Part shown: piece after piece, positions 39,884-53,539 of the stretch | Position numbering within the stretch: the first letter of the stretch is position 1 | How the letters are laid out: every line of letters starts with the position of its first letter | NCBI GenBank assembly: GCA_012295275.1 | Contig: CM022670.1 | Span: 42,039,974 to 42,103,973, forward strand | Source of the DNA: Chrysomallon squamiferum | Taxonomy: Eukaryota > Mollusca > Gastropoda > Neomphalida > Peltospiridae | Direction of reading: 5' to 3' | Length of the DNA stretch: 64,000 bases | Made by a program: the position numbers and the translations under genes | Notes under the pieces: model-generated | The model's input: the letters and a program-made list of their open reading frames with translations, nothing else | Told to the model about the DNA's origin: nothing | Databases searched by the model: none

Positions 39884-40677
39884 TTTATTTTTTGACATCC
39901 ATCCAAAATAAAGTGTATATGTGGAAAAACAAAAATCATTTTATATATTTTTCAAAAAGAGAGTGTGAAATACAGCATACAGGATATCAACTATTTATGT
40001 TAGAAGTACATTAAAGTGTTCAGTGCAAAAGTCTAACATTCAGGAATGTGAACATCAGTTTGACTAAATTACAAAATATAGCTAATTTGTGATGTTGTTA
40101 TCCAGTGTTTACTTTTTTTAGACCATGCTAGACTATTCATGCTTATAGTGGTGAACATTGCTTGAATGAAGAACAAGAAAAACCAATAATGATTGTAAAA
40201 AAAAAATTTTAAATTATTTTTATATTTTAACATTTGATTGGTATCATTATAGTTGTCATAAGAAACGTAAAAAAAATCTTGAAATTTAGTTATGTTCCTA
40301 TGACAAATAGGAATTGTAAAATCACAGAAAAATGCTTCCATAGATTATATTCGTTTAAAAAATTAAAACATAAAAATTATTTTCTGCTATCCTTGATGTT
40401 AATAACACGTTACCGAGTCATTTTATCTCATGTGCATTTTATTTTAAAAAACTATAAGAAATTAATTTGAATGACAGGTTTGCATTAGCATTTATTTTTG
40501 ATAAATATTTTCAGTTGTTTCTATTGATTTCTTAAAACTATTTTTAAAGTTTGTAGGAAAGAAGTGTCTTTCAGATAAAAAAGAAGAATCACTCTGCTAT
40601 ACTGCATGAAATATTGTAATAGAATTAAGAAACTGTCACCACTTTAAATCATGATCAGTTACAGTTGCTGCACTCAT
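39465..40677 (-). CDS. Small unrecognised gene, probably 4 exons, 72 aa
   Basis: Two exons are well supported: 39722-39606 (acceptor after tataggaacag, donor gtatga) and the last exon 39502-39465 (acceptor after aaatttag, stop TGA). They encode an acidic, helical stretch with NNFIDELSEHLLEMQEKD, a serine-rich HSSSSVANRNNQ and the tail DDLNEYAAYSSE. A phase-compatible start can be built from ATG at 40677 (40677-40640, MSAATVTDHDLK) and a 26-base exon 40063-40038 (QTDVHIPE), but the donors there (gtgaca, gttaga) are weak. The gene lies between UQCRH and ATP5F1D, all on the minus strand. I do not recognise the family; the middle looks like a short coiled coil. Confidence is good for the last two exons and low for the first two. 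Confidence 0.5.
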
Positions 40678-41121
40678 TTGTAATTTTTTTGTATTTTGAT
40701 TGTGCTGTTGTTTTTTTTGTTCGCAATTATAATTTACCTTTTCATGTGAACAGATTAGATTTGTAAGCAACAGCTAATTAAAATGTAAAAGAAGGAAAAA
40801 ACAAGCAAGACAAGAAGCTTGGTAATGATTTAAAATGGATAACATTTGTCAGCAATAAGTACTGAAAATAGTAACAATAAAACAAGAACAAAGAAAACAT
40901 GTTTCATATTTTTTTTTATTCCTATGAGTTTGTGTTTTAACTACAGCAAAGACCTGATTAATCTGTAACACACAGGTAGTAAACTTTAATTTGTCAAGGT
41001 AACACACAAGTAATTAACTTCATTTTGTCTGATTTGTGCAAATGTTATTTAATAAAAAGATTCAATTTTTGTTGATTTTCACAATGTATAAAATACTAAT
41101 GCTATAGAGTGCCTCCTTTCT

Positions 41122-43215
41122 TTACTTCAGATGTTTAAACAAATCTTTAGAAACCTGCAAAATAAAGCATGTAATTAATAAACAGAAAAATAAAGTAACA
41201 GGTCATTTAAATAAAAATGTATGTAGCTATATATTTTACTCAGTTACAGTGACTCACAACACAGGACAGAATATTTAAATATGAATGGCTAATCATTACA
41301 TTATTTTCTCATCTTTATATTTTAAAATGATAATGCTCTCTGAAATTATGTATAATAATGAAAAAAACACACTATTAAAAAAAGGAATCCAATTGTATTC
41401 ATTTGGATTTGAAATCGGCTGACCATTATTTACATCTTTTTAACTAGTTAAATGTTAACTTTTAGCTGTTTGTGTTCAACAAATTTAATGAAAATACTTA
41501 CAGATCTATTTTCATGAAGCAAAAATGTTAACATATGTATATTCTGAACTAGTTAAAATGCTGACACTTAAGCAGTTGTCTATTCTCAAATAGTTGAAAT
41601 GGAGACACTTACAATCTATTCTCAACTAGTTAAAATGGAGACACAGTCTATTCTCAACTAGTTAAAACGGAGACACACAGTCTATGCTCAACTAGTTAAA
41701 ATGGAGACACTTACACAGTCTATGCTCAACTAGTTAAAATGGAGACACTTACACAGTCTATTCTCAACTAGTTAAAATGGAGACACACAGTCTATGCTCA
41801 ACTAGTTAAAATGGAGACACTTACACAGTCTGTTCTCAACTAGTTAAAATGGAGACACAGTCTATTCTCAACTAGTTAAAATGGAGACATTTACAGTCTA
41901 TTCTCAACTAGTTAAAATGGAGACACAGTCTATGCTCAACTAGTTAAAATGAAGACACTTACAGTCTATTCTCAACTAGTTAAAATGGAGACTCACAGTC
42001 TATGCTCAACTAATTAAAATGAAGACACTTAGTCTATTCTCAACTAGTTAAAATGGAGACTCACAGTCTATGCTCAACTAGTTAAAATGAAGACACTTAC
42101 AGTCTATTCTCAACTAGTTAAAATGGAGACTCACAGTCTATGCTCAACTAGTTAAAATGGATACACTTACTTAGTCTATTCTCAGCTAGTTAAAATGCAG
42201 ACACTTACGGAATCATCTATTCTCAACTACAGTGATAACTTGACTTACAAAATTTTTGAGTAACAAGCAGCTGCCTGGTCAATGATTTGCTCTGAGTTGC
42301 GAGCCAAAACTCAAGTTACATGTGAGCTTCAGATACGCCGCCACTAACTGGCGCAATGAACAACACAACATCCCGCATGTCAATTGTTTACTTCATACGG
42401 TTAATTCACCACAGAAGCATCTCTGTTGTGTTGTGCTCGCCTTTTGTGCAGTTTTTTGACAAATTTCTTTTTTCTGGCCATGGATCCTAAGGAAGTGAGT
42501 GCAAAGGACAGTGCTGAGAAGAAGAAGCAGATGCTGTCTATTGAATTAAAGCTTGAATTCATAGAGAAACATGAGTGAGGTATGCACAAGCAAATTGAGA
42601 TATGAATTAAACTTGTAAGTCAAGGTACCACTGTAGTTAAAATGCAGACACTTACGCAATCATCTATTCTCAACTAGTTAAAATACAGACACTTACGGAG
42701 TTGTCTATTCTCAATTACTTAAAATGCAAACACTTACACAGTGGTCTATTATTTACTAGTTAAAATGCAGACACTTACACAGTGGTCTACACAGTGTACA
42801 AAGTCAAAGAGCTCTTCAGTGCAGGTCTCTGCTGTCTTCGAGCGACTATTCACACGATTGTTACACTCCTCCAAAGCTGCCTTATACTTCTCACAGTTAC
42901 CAGCACATGACTCCTTCAGTGTGTCTTGTGGATCCTTTAAAAACAAAATAAAATATAAAAACAATATAGTAAAAAGGTATTTGCTGTAGTGAAAATAAAT
43001 TTTGTAATTTTATTTATCAATACAGCAAAATTTTATTCAGGAAATATCTCTTTATACAAATAAATTTTTAAATACACAGCTAGTCAGCTAATTAGGTACT
43101 GATTATTATTTTGTTTATTCAATTTTTCTATACTATTTTAAATTCATATTTTACAAATGCAGAGACAATAGTATTTGTATTTACATGGGTGTAAAAAGTA
43201 TTATTATTATTGTTA

Positions 43216-43261
<46 letters not shown>

Positions 43262-46234
43262 ACAGCATAGATGGAAATAGTAATCATGTTGCTATATTCT
43301 AGTCATTTAAAATGATTTTCTGAAAATTTCTGGCTCAATTCAATCTGACCATGATGTTGGAAAATGTTATATACATTCAAACAGGTTAATGGTGACAGTG
43401 ATCAATTCTTCTAAAACAGACACTAGTTTGTTGGACATTTTAATTGTCTATAATCTTTAAAGTAAGGAAAAAGAGGACAAAAATAAGTTAGGAGTATTTC
43501 CACATAATTTTGGACCAAAATATAAAAGATAACCCATTCATTCAAATGTCAAACCAATATATTGTACAGGGAAACAAAAATAACCCAGATGCAAAAAATT
43601 ACTTACAATCTTTAATAGTAATACAAATTCTGAACTGATCTTAGTTACAAAGACAGAAATTTCCCTAACTATACATTTTCAAAGCTAATTTATTACTGTT
43701 TACATTTATCCCAATTACAAGTCATTTTGAAAATAATTTTATCAGTGTTGACAAAAAGACATACAAGTTCTAAATATATCATTTTTTTTTAGTTTTACTG
43801 CTATTATTTTAATAATAATTGTCCAGTAAGCAAAACTTTACTTGCAATGGTGGCTAAGTTTTGTGCACTGAACTGGTGTGACTTCATGCATCATTACATA
43901 ATACTTTGTTAACACAGTTCTAATATTTTCATGCATAGCAAAATGTACAATTGATTATTGTGAATGTAATAAATACCATCCATCAGACCAACACAAAATT
44001 CTGTGGATTTCATTTACATTATAACTGATACAAATGCAATACATAAGCAGTTCTCAAATAAATTTTGTCTACTTTGAAAGCAATGAGATGTGCTTCTGGA
44101 GATTATAAAGTTTGCTTTTGCATAACATTATTAATGCAAGAAAATATGATTTAATCAGCTTATAAATACATTTTTTTTTTAAAAACCATCATTATACTAC
44201 AACAGTCTTCTGATGTTTGTTATCATCTTGTCAGTTAAATATCTAAATAAAATATGTCACTCATCACAGAACATCAGGGAACTACAATTAGGCTTTATCT
44301 TAAATTTTGGTTTTTTACCCCCAAAGAAAATCTGAATTAAAAATGTTAACAGTGTTTATGTAGATTCTTATCAATATTTTATTTCTTGTGCAATATTTTA
44401 AAGTGATACTAAAAGCTAGGATTAAACTTTTTCTTAAAGTCTATTTTGTGACTCTTAAAATATTTTCTTATTCCTTCTGTTGTCACTATGTTTCTACCTT
44501 GTAAAATGAAAACCAAAACAATACTTACAACCAACTCCTCTTCACTCTGAAAAAATATAAAATAAAAACAATCAAAAAACAATCATTTTAATTGTTAAGA
44601 ATTAGAAAATGGTTTCCATTTTCATTTAGAAATGCATCATTCATAAAGAAATCTAAACAATGATGAATAAATTGTTATATTCAGTTATAAAGATTAAATA
44701 AAAACTAAAATGCAAAGAAATAGCTGGAATGAACCAGAAAAGTAACCATATGGGGAAAATGTATGACATTTGTTGTGTAAACAGAACAGATGCCAATAAG
44801 GGTGTCTGGAGGGTGTCTGGAAAAACAAGTCACAATTTAGTATAGGAAAAAAAAAATCACAAGAAAAGAAAGTCACAAAATGTATGGGTTTGTAGAGTAT
44901 TGAATATGGCATCATAGTATGCATAGGGTAATTGTTAAGCATACTGATTATGCTAGATTAAAGAAAGAGGCTTCATATTGTGCAGGGGTGGTGACTTGTT
45001 GCACTGATTAGTTAAGCAAGATTAGGATAGATTTAAAGTAAGGGCTTCCTACTGTAAATGATGCATACCAAACATGCAACTTGCAAAACAAAGTTGTAGT
45101 GGAAATGTGTCAAAAGATCTAGTTGTAATTGGCAGAATTTCTTTGTGATATTGGATTGAACATCTGCCAAAACCACTAACATTAAAATCAAAGAACATTA
45201 ACAAAAAAATATGACAAAATGTGTTTAATCTATCTTTCATTTCTAATATATTTCTTAATCTTAATTAAAAAGTGTGGCATTTTTCCCTATGTTATTTTTT
45301 TCTGTGACTCTTGTCCCTAGAACTGAACCCAGGTAACATGATCTTATTTACTGGTTGTAATATTTTTAGCAACTATTTAAAATTCAAAATTCACAACACT
45401 GCCTTTATAAAAATAAATAAATGAAACAAAATACTAAAATATTAATGATTAATATAAACATGGTTTGACAACATATTTTTCAATTATGAAAACTGAAGCA
45501 AATTTACCAGATATTGCCTAATAACTACAAAGAGGTGGATATTAACAATTAAAGCTGGTTTTTCAATTTTATGTAGAATCTATAAAGTATATTAACAATT
45601 TACTTTTGAATAGCATAGTTTTAAACTTAAAGGGGCACTTTCTGAAAAATGTGATGAAATTTTAAGTCAAGTTTTATAAAACTAATAAATAACAAAAGTT
45701 ACAAATGCTTCTCACACGGTAGCTATATAAACACTTTGCTTTAAGTGACTCTAATAACTGTATTCTTTGTATATGAATAAAAAATTTAACGATTTACTTC
45801 ATTTAGCCTGGTTTAAATTTTCATTAAAATTGCTAGACAAGACGTAGAACGTCTTTAAGTTGAAACGTTCGAACAGTTCGTTAATGTGACAATGGAAAAA
45901 GGGTTTTACCGTTTTTATATGCTTATATCTGCACTAGCAGTAAAACAAAAAATCGTAGAAAAAACAGAAAGCAAAACCTTCGCTAATTATGGGTAGATCG
46001 AAACTCAAAAACTGCAATAAATGCCAATATTATCGAAATGACGAATGTCCAAGGTCACCTCCCATAATATTTCTAAATGCTTACAGCCTGGTTTAAACCA
46101 TGACTGTGATAATATTACAGAAAAAAAAAAAATAATAATGTTTGTATTAATCTACAAATTAGCTCAATCTAATAAATCATATTTACATCGGAAGGTGGGT
46201 CTGAACTCAAAACAACTTCGTCACCCAATGCCAT
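41122..46234 (-). CDS. UQCRH: Cytochrome b-c1 complex subunit 6 (hinge protein), 4 exons, 84 aa
   Basis: This is the complex III hinge protein, which sits next to cytochrome c1 in the intermembrane space. Exons: 46234-46187, 44546-44529 (an 18-base microexon, SEEELV), 42934-42779 and 41154-41122; all phase 0. The core matches the family: CEKYKAALEEC (a CX9C), then VNSRSKTAETCTEELFDF and a C-terminal DLFKHLK (human KLFNNLK). The second Cys pair sits in CTEELFDFVHCVDHC, with one Cys more than the human CX13C pattern. The N-terminal acidic run of human UQCRH (eight Glu) is reduced to the SEEE of the microexon. Human UQCRH is 91 aa. Confidence 0.94.
41545..42778. repeat. About 40-bp minisatellite containing UQCRH exon 3 donor copies
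   Basis: Dozens of copies of ctcaactagttaaaatggag followed by acacttacacagtctattct, with shortened variants that lack ttacac. The last copies (about 42733 and 42771) read acttacacagtggtct, which is identical to the true exon 3 donor and exon end (exon ends at 42779). A transposon remnant interrupts the array at 42230-42633. Confidence 0.93.
42230..42633 (+). mobile_element. Tigger/pogo-like DNA transposon remnant (404 bp)
   Basis: Terminal inverted repeats: left cagtgataacttgacttaca, and right (reverse complement) cagtggtaccttgacttaca, continuing with AT-rich matches. Both ends are flanked by TA (42228-42229 and 42634-42635), the Tc1/mariner target duplication. Inside, a short frame at 42480-42578 reads MDPKEVSAKDSAEKKKQ then MLSIELKLEFIEKHE, which resembles the N-terminal helix-turn-helix of Tigger transposases. 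It stops after 32 residues, so the element is an internally deleted, non-autonomous copy. Confidence 0.8.
43201..43260. repeat. (TTA)n microsatellite in UQCRH intron 2
   Basis: A near-perfect run of TTA/ATT with one TTG/ATC interruption near the start. Confidence 0.9.
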
Positions 46235-47064
46235 TTTGGAAAATCACGTACAGAAGACAAAAATCTAGTTGTACGAATCCGGATGTTACAATCGGTTGAT
46301 GTTTTGTCTTCCTCCACTAACGGGAGCACTCACAAAAGCTGTGTGTTTATTTCAGTAGTTCACTTGACAATCCCCTTTTCACTTTCTTTCATTTAAATTA
46401 TAATTTCTGGACACAGTCGAATTCTAACAGAACACAGTAACTTATAAGGTGGCGGTATTTATATTTTATTGCAAAATGGTGATGGTGATGGAAGGTTTCT
46501 AAGTCTGAAACTTAATATAAATCTAAAATATACTAAACCTGTCGACATTTTGAAACGTTAAAATATTTCTCAAATAATAATAAATAATAAATAAAACAAC
46601 AACAACAAACAGACAAACGTTATCAGCAAAACAGCAGGTCATTAAGCCTGTTAATATTATATCAGATGTTAAGCTTACTGATTAGGCTAAACAATATGTT
46701 GTTGCATATGGTAGTATTGGACAGAATATTAGGAGACTAAAATTGTTTTTAACTTGCTTCTTAGAAGGCGTATTGGATTTACAAGCCCTTACCTCAATAC
46801 CTGTTATACAACAAGTTTTAAAATCAGCATTTTTTATTCACCGTTCTATAATCTATTAATAATAGTCCAACACCTCCAGAGGTTAATTCAATTTATTAGT
46901 CTCCACGCGACTTTTTAAATTTTGTATTTAGGTCTATTTGGTATTTCGCTGAACTATTTTAATGTTAATAGTTTCTATTCATATAAATTTGTTACTTGGA
47001 AATTATAAGAAGATTGCGGACTGCCTCTCATTTTATTATTAAATTAGCAATAATAAGACTTATT

Positions 47065-47138
<74 letters not shown>

Positions 47139-47913
47139 TTTAAAGAGTGGAAAGAATGTAACTGAAGCAACTCAAGAGCAGACAACTTTGCCTTGACACC
47201 TTTTATTGTAATTTGTTTTTTTGGGAGGGGGAACGACTAATGTTACGAAACTGAAACTAAGAATCCAGAAAATTTTTGTTTTAGTATAATATGATGTATA
47301 TTCAGAATGCGAAATTTGTTATTTTGTTAACCTTCACTGCTTTCAGGCTTCAGGTAAACGAGTTTTGTTTATTTCATTACGACATTAGTCGTTTTTACTA
47401 TATAAACGTTGCAGGTTTTTTTTAAAATTTTTATTTGTTTTTGTTTTATTACTCATTATGATTATTACTATTTCATTGTTTATTTGTTTTTAATTCGTTT
47501 ATGCATTAAAGTAATGAGTTTTCCACGGGTACAGCGTACAACGTCCCAAATTATCATCTTTCGTTTGCACTGAAATTCCTTTAAGTTTAACAACAAATCG
47601 CATAATTATCAATTAATACCGCAAACTACAGCAGCAACCGAAGACAATGACGCAAGAACTGTATTGTTATTGTTTTTATTTTGTACTTGTTGTTTTTGAC
47701 TCCATCAGGTGCCGCAAACAATTTTATAAATACGAGCAAATAATAAGAAAACTGTCAAATGTTCTAACAAAATACTGATTGTTTTGGGATTTTTAGCCTG
47801 TTTCTTGAAATATATTCATTTTACTAATCATCAGTCTGAGAGTGTTGAAAAAAAAAATAATAATAATAAAAAAAAAAAAAAAAAAAAAAACAAATAATAA
47901 AATAAAATGAAAT

Positions 47914-47957
<44 letters not shown>

Positions 47958-49127
47958 AAAAAAAAAATAAATAAATAATAAAATAAAATGAAATAGCAAA
48001 AAAAATAAAAATAAAAAAATAAAATAATAAATTTGTTGGATGAAGTCAAACCTTTCATCACGCAATTTACAAAATATTTGTTGATGTTCAGAAATAAGAT
48101 TCGAAGATCAGCTTGACAAAACTTATATTGTTATAATGTTATCTCATTCATGTAATTATAAAAATAGTTTCACTCTTATTGACAAAAAATAAAGAAAGAG
48201 ATAAAATATTACATAATCAGTCTGTAATACTCTTCAAGACAGAATAAGGTTCTGTTGTAAACATTAATAACTGAAAATTAAAATAAAATGCAGTAAATAA
48301 ATCTACCACAAATAAGTAAAATGATTTTTTTACAGTTCTTTATAGTTCTTATTGTTTGTTAAACCCAACAGTGCTAATAATTTTTTTTTTTTAAATTGAA
48401 AGGTTTGTTGAAAAAACAAAACAAAAAATAAATTAATTAATTAAAAAAAAAGAAAAAAAAAAAAGAACACAATCAAAAGTATGGAATCACCAAATAAGTG
48501 TTCAGAGAATGTTAAAATAAATAACAAAACAGATCTAATTTAAAATATAACTGGCTATAACTATCATGTAAACAAACTGCCTTCTGACCATTTTTCTAAA
48601 AACATTTGAATCTCAAACATTTTAGTCATTATTCAAAGATGTTTTCAAAGTACATTAACTGATCAACTTTAAGAAATCATTTTTGAATATAATTATATGA
48701 TCAAAATAATTAAAAATAAAAATGACTTTACTCTTTGCTTTTTTTGAAAATTCTGGCATTGCCTACTTTGAAAATTAAAAGCATTCATTTTGATTGCTTT
48801 AAAAACATGTCAGCACCAGTGAATTAATTTTGCTTCAGTTTCTACACAAAGGCAGGAAGTAAGATAATTTAATTTATATTCAATAACTGTTTTGAATGTC
48901 CATTCATATTTTTTTGGTTCATTAATGTTCAGAATTGTTTACATGATGATAAAACTGTCTGAGAAATGTGCAGTGTGGTGATTGCTTATTTTGTGATTTG
49001 TTAATTTGTCTGTTAGCTCCGCAGTAGATGCTGAGGATTGTGTATATCTGTAGATTATTTATAAAACTAAACAAGTAATGTAATTTTCCTATATCTTCAG
49101 TTTGGATATATCTGTGAAGATCTGAAC
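46235..49127. promoter_or_regulatory. Divergent region between UQCRH and CLCC1
   Basis: UQCRH starts at 46234 (minus) and the first CLCC1 coding exon starts at 49128 (plus). CLCC1 probably has a 5' UTR exon here, because an acceptor (atatcttcag) lies at 49100, 27 bases before its ATG. A donor-like caggcttcag|gtaaac near 47354 is one candidate. Also present are (TTA)n at 47098-47141 and a very A-rich block (47846-48040) with two copies of aataaaatgaaatagcaaaa. Confidence 0.45.
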
Positions 49128-52100
49128 ATGAATAGTGTTTTGCAACTATTGGTGGTTTGTGTTGCTTTTGGTCACATCAAGTTAGCCAGCCCGAAAGAAG
49201 AAAATTGGATTGACCCTTTGGACATGGTCAACTTTGACCCCACTACAAACAAGATGAAACACAAAGTAAGATAAATTCAGTATTTGTTTATGTGTATTTC
49301 TTACATGTGTTATGTATTTTATATTTAAAACAATCATATTAGGCTGTATATTAATTATTTTTCATTTTTTAGACAGTTTCTACAACAGCAGCACCTAACA
49401 TTTCTCAGGATAATAAGAAATTTGAGAAGGTCAAGTCCAGTTCAGGTCAGGCTGAGGTGCCTCAAAGTGAAGGTCACACTGAAAAACAGTGCAGTGGTGT
49501 GTGTGTTTCTCTTTTTAAGCAGTTCATTCGCACGATTGTGTACCACACCAGTGAAAAGGTTAAAGTTTACATGTTTTTAACATTATTTTGAATAACAAAT
49601 AAAAAAATAAATAAAAAAGAAAGTTAGAAATGTAAATTTCATAAACAAATTGTTTTAAAACATAATTTAAAGTAGTAAATAAATTAATACTGTTATTTAC
49701 TTTTAAATGTTATTAATTTGAAAATAACATTTAATGACAGAAAATAGTGACATTAAGGTAACAAGAATAACACAATAATAATAAAGTTAAAACATTACAG
49801 AAAAAAATAAAAAAAATTGTTTTGTTTAGTAAATTTTAAAGATATCTGTATACAGGTAACAGCTGATGTAGCTGTACTGAACATGCAGATCAGGTTAACA
49901 CCAGGTGAGGTGGAGACACTGAAACGATTCACGGAGGGCGATTCTGAGAGTGACATTCACGACGCACATTTGGTGATCAGTGAGATGATCAAGCATGTGT
50001 CACAGCTTCAACCAGGTGACCCTTCATCTCGCAGATTGTGGTTAGAAGACAAAATAGGAATTCGTATCGAGTTGGCTTTACCAGTAAGTATTTTAATATA
50101 GTAATATTGGCTTAATGCCAGATAACATAATTAACAGTGTGTTACATGGCTCAGTAACGAAAAGAATACAAATTTCAATACTTGTTTTTTTTTGTTTTAA
50201 AAAAAATAAACCACCTGTCTACTTAGTGTTATTGTGTAGAAGATTTGTTCTTGTTTCAGCTGCTGGCCATTGTATGTGTTGTGTGTCTGACTGTCGTGTT
50301 TCTCTTGAAGTATCAGTTCTCCTGGTGGCAAGCTTCAGTCAAACTCATTTTCTTTCTGTTCTGTGTCAGTGTTGCGTGGACCTGGTATGAGCTGTACAAG
50401 GTGAGCTTGGTTTTCAAATTTTCATAGTATCAGATTGCAATAACAGCTTAATTCTGTTGTAGATTATTTACTGTCAGTTTGTATGTTTAGAGAGAGGAAG
50501 CTAAAGTACATCATGCAATGATGAAAGACATGCCAGAAGAATGTAGAAGGAAGGAGGACAGCGACAGTATTTGGATGATGGTGAAACAGATGTTTTCTTC
50601 CTCATTTACATTTGAAACAGATAAATGTGTCAAATACTACGAACACCTCCTCATCGATCCTGTGTGGAAAGTTTCTCCAACTGAGGTAAGTCAGAGACTA
50701 CACTAACATTTCATACAGTAACAGTTTTGTTGTTTTCTCCTTTTATTATCTACACTAACATTTCATACAGTAACAGTTTTGTTGTTTTTTCTCTTAATAT
50801 CTACACTAATATTTCATACAGTAACAGTTTTGTTGTTTTTTTCCTCTTGTTATCTCCATTTTATCAACTGTAATCAGAGTGAAAATCTGTTGATTACATC
50901 TTTGAAATAATTATTTCTTTTACAATTCCTTGTTGTAACCGATGTTTTACCTACTTCGAACATAGTTTTTTCCTTTTTCCTTCTTAATTTTTCTTATTAT
51001 GTTTTATTTCATTTCACTATTAATTTTATTTATTTATTTTTATTGAATATTATTTTTAAGGCTCTTGCTGTAACATTTGCCAGATTTTTCCTGGCTCCTT
51101 TGCGTCACATAGGAAAAGGAATTAGCGAGTTTGTGACAGCCCTCCTCAGTGAACTGCCAATACATCTGTGGCCTTTTGTTCTCATCTTTCTATGTGTCTT
51201 TGTCTTCTTCATATGCTTCATCATGTCAGGCTACAGAATACGGTTGCCATTTATAACAATTGAACCTTCAGGCTACAGTCAAGAAACACAGTTGCTACAG
51301 GCATTAAGAAACCAGACAGAAAAGGTAAGATTGAAGGCTGGAATTCCTCATAACTGACACCAGTATGACACCGATACAAAATGTCAAGGAAAAATTGTGC
51401 CTTTATCTAACTAGACTGACCAACATTTGTGAATTTTCTTTTTTATTTCTGTTTTTTTTTGTTATTTTAAATTTTGAATCCAAATTTTCAATTTGTAGAC
51501 TCATCTGTAATCTTTTTTTTTTTTTTTTTTTTTTGTGAATATTATTTATGAACTTTTAAAGAATATGTTCTTTTTGGTGATTTTTGTTCTTTGAATTTTT
51601 GCTTTGGTACTTCATAAAAGCCACTTAATATCAAATTTTTGCAACACGGATTTCATGTATAACATTTTTATCTTCAAACTGAATATCTGACACTTTCATT
51701 CCTTAAACATAATTATGCTCCAAGAGTCAGTTTTACAAATAATAATAATAAAAAAATAAGAGTTGCTGTTTTTTTCTATATCTCCACACTATCATATGAA
51801 TATTCACATAGGTTTATAAAGAATCCACTGAAAAATAAATCACTACATTGACCTAAACTGCATTACATGTCCATGTTAGTTCTAGTACCGGCATCGTGTT
51901 GGTATCATTTCGTGCTGGTGGATTCAGATTGTAAGAATTTCAGTGGCATCATTTTTGCTGTTTTGTACAATTATAGATAAACAGGTTTCAGATATGTGGA
52001 ATCCCAGCTTAAGTTTTTTCAATCATGGTGCTGATATTCATTATAACATGAAATATTCCAGAAATTTTCACTGAAGAAGACAGAATTGCTGACTGAAATT

Positions 52101-53539
52101 TATATAGATATATGTAATATTAAAATGCTGTAATTTTAGTATTATTTCTATTGTAGTATTTCAGTGAAAATTCTGTTATTATATTATTATGGTATAACTG
52201 TTTAAATATGGGGTAAAAATGAATTAATGAAGTTAAGTGATAAAAAAAAAGAAAAAAGTAAGAATGAAAATGAAAAGAAGAAAAAAAAGAAAATATTTTA
52301 AAACCCATTAGTTTCTCATTCATTACTTAGATAAATTATTCGTTTGTACTTTAATATTTAAATGCCAGTTACTAACATATCTAATAAAATAATTATAATG
52401 CTCAAATACAAGTTACTAATATACATGTTTCTAATATGTAATTTTATTATTAAATATGTTACGAGTGTACAATTGTTTAAATACAAGTTACTAATATATA
52501 ACTCTATTATTTATATAAAATTTACTAATATATAATTATATTTTTAAAAATGTTACTTATGTATAAGTATGTTATTTAAATGCATATTACTAATATAAAA
52601 ATTATATTATTTAAATATATGTTATTAATATAATTATATTCTTAAAGCTGTTATTAATGTATATAATTGTGTTGTTTAGGCAGAAGAATTAACTGATCAT
52701 CTACTTAATCAGAAAAATGTAATACAAGAGATTGTGAGAGAGGAATGTAGAGATAGTTGTGAAAAAGGTTCTCAAGAAACAAGAAAGTTGTTAAAATCTC
52801 TGGAGATAGGAAGTGGTGATCAGCTTAAAACAACAGAAAGAAACGAGACTTACAGTGAAGAGGCAGAAGGAGAGAATGCTGATACTACTACACCTGTCAC
52901 AGTGGGCAGAATGGAGACATATAATGGAAGGCAAGTTTGAAATGATCTTTCAGGTTGTTAAATTGAAACGTGTTTATATTCAATAACAACTGTATGTTTT
53001 AGTTTCTTACATTATAGGCAGTGTGAAATCCATAAACTGTTTTACACATAGTTTAAGTAGCAGAATAACCTGTACACTAAGCTTGAAACAGTCTTGAATA
53101 AAACAAATAATAATAATAGAAAAAAAAAAAAAAAAAAATCTGTTTTTGGTATTATTCTATTTTTAAACATAACAGGGGAATTGCTGTATCATCTAAATCT
53201 GTTTTAATGAAATATGACATTGAAAAACATGTTTTGTTTATGGTGACATTAACATGAAAGAATAACAAAACAAGTATTTTCTTTGGTAGCAAAAATATAT
53301 GTCTTCAGTAGAATGGTTTGAAATGTTTATTTCTGTACACAACAGGAGAAAGTAAAACACACATGTATATATAATCACACCAGTATTGTTTGTTTTCACG
53401 TGCTCTGCCTGACATCTCACCTTTTGTTCTCAGTACTACACATATTATTAGATACAATGGCACTTTGAAATCAGATTGTGGTATATGAGTTCTTATTGGA
53501 TTCTTAAAGACAACAGTTCTAATTTTAACCCTTGTTGTT

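Noticed and set aside
40069-40341. 90-codon minus-strand frame
   Set aside because: AT-driven composition, no motif and no splice support; it overlaps the intron of the candidate small gene.
47793-48065. Phe-rich 90-codon frame with apparent membrane character
   Set aside because: Translation of an A-rich block on the opposite strand; low complexity.
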